DNA of 64,000 bases, from the NCBI RefSeq assembly GCF_008831285.2, contig NC_045148.1, positions 3,224,001-3,288,000 of the forward strand. Direction: 5' to 3'. The notes beneath the pieces were generated by a model that made no database searches, was not told the origin of the DNA, and saw only the letters and a list, made by a program, of their open reading frames with translations. Every line of letters starts with the position of its first letter. Positions within the stretch are counted from its first letter, which is position 1. Positions 61,180 through 64,000 of this stretch are shown in pieces. The DNA is from Nymphaea colorata. Lineage: Eukaryota > Streptophyta > Magnoliopsida > Nymphaeales > Nymphaeaceae. Both the position numbers and the translations under genes were made by a program.

Positions 61180-61665
61180 TTTTTTGTATCGCTTAAAGTA
61201 TTATTTCATTATTCTCAAAAATATTTTATTATTTCATACTTGTGTTTTGTTTTATCTTATACATTCACGCATTATCTCATAAATATTTTATTATCTCATA
61301 AATATTATCTCATAGTTATATTTAGCATTATCTCATGCTCTGTTCATTATCTTATTATCTCATAAACATTATCTTATGCTTATGTTTGGTGTCATCTCAT
61401 ACATTTGTCTCATCCATTATGTCATTATCTCATAAATATTTTATTATCTCATAAACATTATCTCATAATTATGTTTCGCTTTACCTCATGCACTTGTTCA
61501 TTATTTCATTATCTCATAAATTTTTTGTTATCTCATAAACATTATCTCTTATTTATGTTTGATGTTATCTCATACATTTGTCTATTCATTATCTCATAAG
61601 TATTTTGTTATCTCATGAATATTATCTCATACTTATTTATTATTTTATATATATTTGTCATCTTA
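61180..61665. repeat. Minisatellite built on TTATCTCATAAA
   Basis: TTATCTCATAAATATT, TTATCTCATAAACATT and close variants recur more than a dozen times. Longer units starting CATTATCTCATAAATATTTT begin near 61272, 61421, 61508 and 61588, implying a higher-order period of about 75-87 bp with an irregular first interval. The array is very AT-rich and ends near 61665. Confidence 0.85.
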
Positions 61666-62768
61666 CACACATGCATATACAATGTTTAAGCATGAAAGTA
61701 AATATACGTTTGGTCTCATAATTTCCCACCAAGATCCAACCTGAAGTTCCTATTATCTATTATTTCTTGTACTTTATTGACAATTTGAGTCTAGTTACAT
61801 TATCTATTATTTCTTATACTCTATTTATAATTTTGCGTCCCGTTGCTACCACCTACCAATGAAAAGATAAACTTAAAGAAAGGAGACCTATTTCTAGATT
61901 TTGTACAGCTGTTTTTTTTTCTTAAATATCCTGGTACGGATCCAATAACTCCAAAGAAAATTTGATTTGCAAAATGTCATAAAAAATGAACTGTGTTTGC
62001 AAGGTGGTACTCTTAAAAACTACCTTCAATCCAAAATCCTGAAGCTAAGTTATTAAGGAAATAACCATGTTTATTTTATCAAAATATATAAATTGTCAAT
62101 CCTGGCATATATATATATATATATATATATATTAAGTTTCTTTTTCGAAGACGCTACGCTTGGGGGCGCTCGATCAGCTGCTGGACAGCTTTGAATCCCG
62201 AGTCCAGTCCACGTCTTATTCATGCCTTCACGTTAACATCGTCGCCTCATAGTCCCACCTGCACAAGCACACAGATACACACGCACCTCCACACTGATGA
62301 TGGCCACAACACAACCCAACCCCTCTCAAAACCCTCCCCCTCCACCCCCTCTCTCTCGGAAAGTGTCTCATGCCACACTCGCAGGGTGGTCGAATTATTA
62401 CTCTCTCTCTCTCTCTCTCCCTATTTGTCATATTAAAGAAAACATTAAAAATAATTACACTTTACTAGAAAATATATGTTATGAAGCTAAGAAATGGAAA
62501 CCATCTCTCTCTTGTATGTGTGTGTGTGCACTGTCCTTCTGTGTTTCTGACATCTGAGTAGAATCAGAAAAATGGAGTTTGAACATGAGCCATCTAAGTT
62601 AAAGGCCAAGGATGGAAATGCGAGTAATTTTCAGACAGCATCCTTTTCTCACTCACATGCTAAACCAGGCCTGTGGTACTGAAAATTACAGTTGGAAAAG
62701 CACTGTCCTGAGTTTTGGGGTTCAGACTTAATTGGCATAGCAATCAACTTAGCAGGGAAAAGGATTGG
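61666..62768. other. Intergenic region upstream of the trihelix gene
   Basis: Contains a pure (AT)n tract at 62107-62132, a GC-richer segment at 62150-62400 and a (CT)n tract at about 62400-62419. The latter segments probably belong to the trihelix promoter. No other gene was recognised. Confidence 0.5.
62107..62132. repeat. (AT)13 microsatellite
   Basis: Uninterrupted alternating AT. Confidence 0.95.
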
Positions 62769-62781
62769 CTCTCTCTCTCTC

Positions 62782-62813
<32 letters not shown>
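62769..62813 (+). repeat. (CT)n microsatellite in the trihelix leader
   Basis: A CT run of about 45 bp with a single CG interruption, ending 6 bp before the ATG at 62820. CT-rich 5' UTRs are common in plants. Its length may affect leader structure. Confidence 0.92.
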
Positions 62814-62819
62814 CATTTA

Positions 62820-63441
62820 ATGGCTGATCCTGGTGCTGAAATGGTTGTGGTGGTAGATGGTGTAGGAAGGGAGAGAGGCAGAGAGTACAGGAAAGGAAAT
62901 TGGACACTTGATGAGACACTCGCTCTGATAGAAGCCAAGAAGCTTGATGACGAAAGAAGATTGAGAGGTGGTGGGCAAGGAGAAAGGAGGCAACCAACAG
63001 AGCTAAGATGGAAGTGCGTGGAGAACTACTGCTGGAAGAAAGGGTGCTTTAGGAGTCAGAATCAATGCAATGATAAGTGGGATAACTTGCTGAGAGACTA
63101 CAAGAAGGTGAGGGAGTACGAAATGAGGCTTGTGAAGGGGCAGGGGCAGGCCTCTTACTGGGTGATGGATAGGCATGAAAGGAGGGAAAGGAACCTGCCC
63201 AGCAATCTATTGCCTCAGATTTACGAGGCATTGGTTGTTGTGGTTGGGAGAGGATCTTCATCCAGAACAGATCAACCGAAGCCAGACATCACTTTGGCTG
63301 TGGGTAAAACTGTTGCTAGTGGTAGTTTCCAAGCAGTGCCTTCATATTCAGTAGAACATGGCCACCTTCCAATTCCAAATTCAACACTCCCTGCTCTTTT
63401 ACATGACCCGCCACCACCACAACCACCCTTATTAGCTATAG
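62820..63441 (+). CDS. Trihelix transcription factor, first exon (gene continues beyond window)
   Basis: The ATG at 62820 opens 207 codons plus one base, ending at a donor (CTATAG then GTACTC). The trihelix DNA-binding domain spans about residues 22-105: GNWTLDETLALIEAKKLDDERR, then RWKCVENYCWKKGCFRSQNQ, CNDKWDNLLRDYKKVREYE and SYWVMDRHERRERNLPSNLL. This pattern, with NQCNDKWDNL, is that of the plant ASR3-type trihelix group (Arabidopsis At1g31310 and At2g35640 relatives), where the tryptophans and the third helix contact GT-type promoter elements. Family members are nuclear repressors or stress regulators, so the function here is inferred. A Pro-rich segment (DPPPPQPPLLAI) precedes the donor. 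The rest of the coding sequence should lie to the right of 64000. An earlier in-frame start would add only CT-repeat-encoded residues, so it was not chosen. Confidence 0.85.
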
Positions 63442-63487
<46 letters not shown>

Positions 63488-64000
63488 GCGTGTGCGCTCA
63501 CACCCGCACAGATACCTTTTGGTCCCATCCAAAGGACTTTGTCTAATGGTTATTGTTGTGTCACTGTGTTTCTTCTGAAATGAATGTTCACAAACAGTTT
63601 TATCTACAAGAAAGGTTTTGCTTTTTCTGTCGAAAAAAACTTTCTTTCATTACGGAGTAAGTCTGTGACAAGTAGGAACACGCGGATGCCGGATCGAGCG
63701 CACGGATTTAATCCGCTTGAGAATGAGTCGGTTGCTTTTTTACATAAACTGTGGTGTTAAATTGAAGAATGTTGGTATGTATGTGTTCTCCTATCATGAA
63801 ACTTTATTTTTATTTGCCGCAAAAAATTTGCAGTTTTCTGTGACTCTGCATTCGGCTGCACATCCTTCAAATTTCGCATAGCGTGCTTCCCTTTCCACAG
63901 GCTTTCTGAGAGTCGGGCAGTTCTTTCTGGTTTTCATAGACATTTCCTTGTTTGCGTATTCTCTCTCTTCCTCTTCCTCTCTCTCCCTCCCTCCCTCTCT
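63442..64000 (+). other. Intron of the trihelix gene, open at the window end
   Basis: After the CT tract the sequence is non-coding in character. AG acceptors such as TTTGCAG (about 63833) and TTCCACAG (about 63900) exist, but the frames that follow do not resemble the family, so the second exon is probably outside the window. The window ends in a further CT-rich tract. Confidence 0.4.
63445..63485 (+). repeat. (CT)n microsatellite at the start of the trihelix intron
   Basis: The run begins two bases after the GTA of the donor and extends about 41 bp. Read through, it would encode a Leu-Ser repeat, which is why a longer open frame (to 63578) exists. That extension is not expected in the mature protein. 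Confidence 0.9.

Noticed and set aside
61180-61665. Regularly spaced repeats suggestive of a CRISPR array
   Set aside because: The repeats are imperfect and AT-rich with no constant spacer length, and the context is a plant nuclear genome.
63446-63578. Read-through of the trihelix exon to a stop at 63578
   Set aside because: The extension is a Leu-Ser repeat from the CT microsatellite, right after a good GT donor. An intron is more likely.

Overview
The window is nuclear DNA of a flowering plant. It holds spliced genes with GT-AG introns, CT-rich 5' leaders, abundant Ty1/copia and Ty3/gypsy LTR retrotransposons, a hAT remnant and a small nuclear insertion of chloroplast DNA. The lineage cannot be fixed by eye. 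The GC-rich last exon of the RING gene would suit a monocot or an early-diverging angiosperm, but the other genes are not GC-rich.

Host genes lie at the two ends. From the left: a probable first exon of a B3-domain (REM-like) gene on the minus strand (889-1041); a complete three-exon BOI/BRG-type RING E3 ligase on the plus strand (4815-5976); a complete seven-exon Rab5-type small GTPase (RABF2/ARA7/RHA1 type) on the minus strand (9197-12506, 199 residues, all GTPase motifs and a CC prenylation tail); and, at the far right, the first exon of a trihelix factor on the plus strand (62820-63441), which continues past the window. No operon-like organisation is present. The genes look independent: protein turnover in hormone and stress signalling, endosomal traffic, and two DNA-binding regulators.

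From about 12975 to 39950 the window is one large direct tandem duplication, copy A (about 12975-30855) followed by copy B (about 30856-39950). Each copy received its own insertions, and the other copy preserves the empty site. Copy A carries a complete but decayed Tekay/Del-like chromovirus (15967-26991, 3.1-kb LTRs, 5-bp duplication CATGG) and a near-perfect inverted repeat with 283-bp arms (28604-29186). Copy B carries a solo LTR of the same family (34226-37298, duplication CATGT) and a 299-bp plastid mosaic joining the 3' end of 23S rRNA to the 3' end of atpH.

From about 42 to 61 kb is a nest of decayed transposons. A plus-strand copia remnant (copia3) is split by a minus-strand copia element with both LTRs and a 5-bp duplication ACTCA (copia1, 43820-48587). 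A minus-strand hAT/DUF659 pseudogene lies at 51.9-52.7 kb. A minus-strand gypsy element is interrupted by a 5'-truncated copia element (copia2). Between and beyond these lie AT-rich stretches with degenerate reiterations and a minisatellite built on TTATCTCATAAA (61.2-61.7 kb).

I found no unknown multi-gene system. The most unusual material is the pair of duplicated units with reciprocal insertion histories, the long hairpin, the plastid mosaic, and a splice-donor-like site shared by all three copies of the long LTR.
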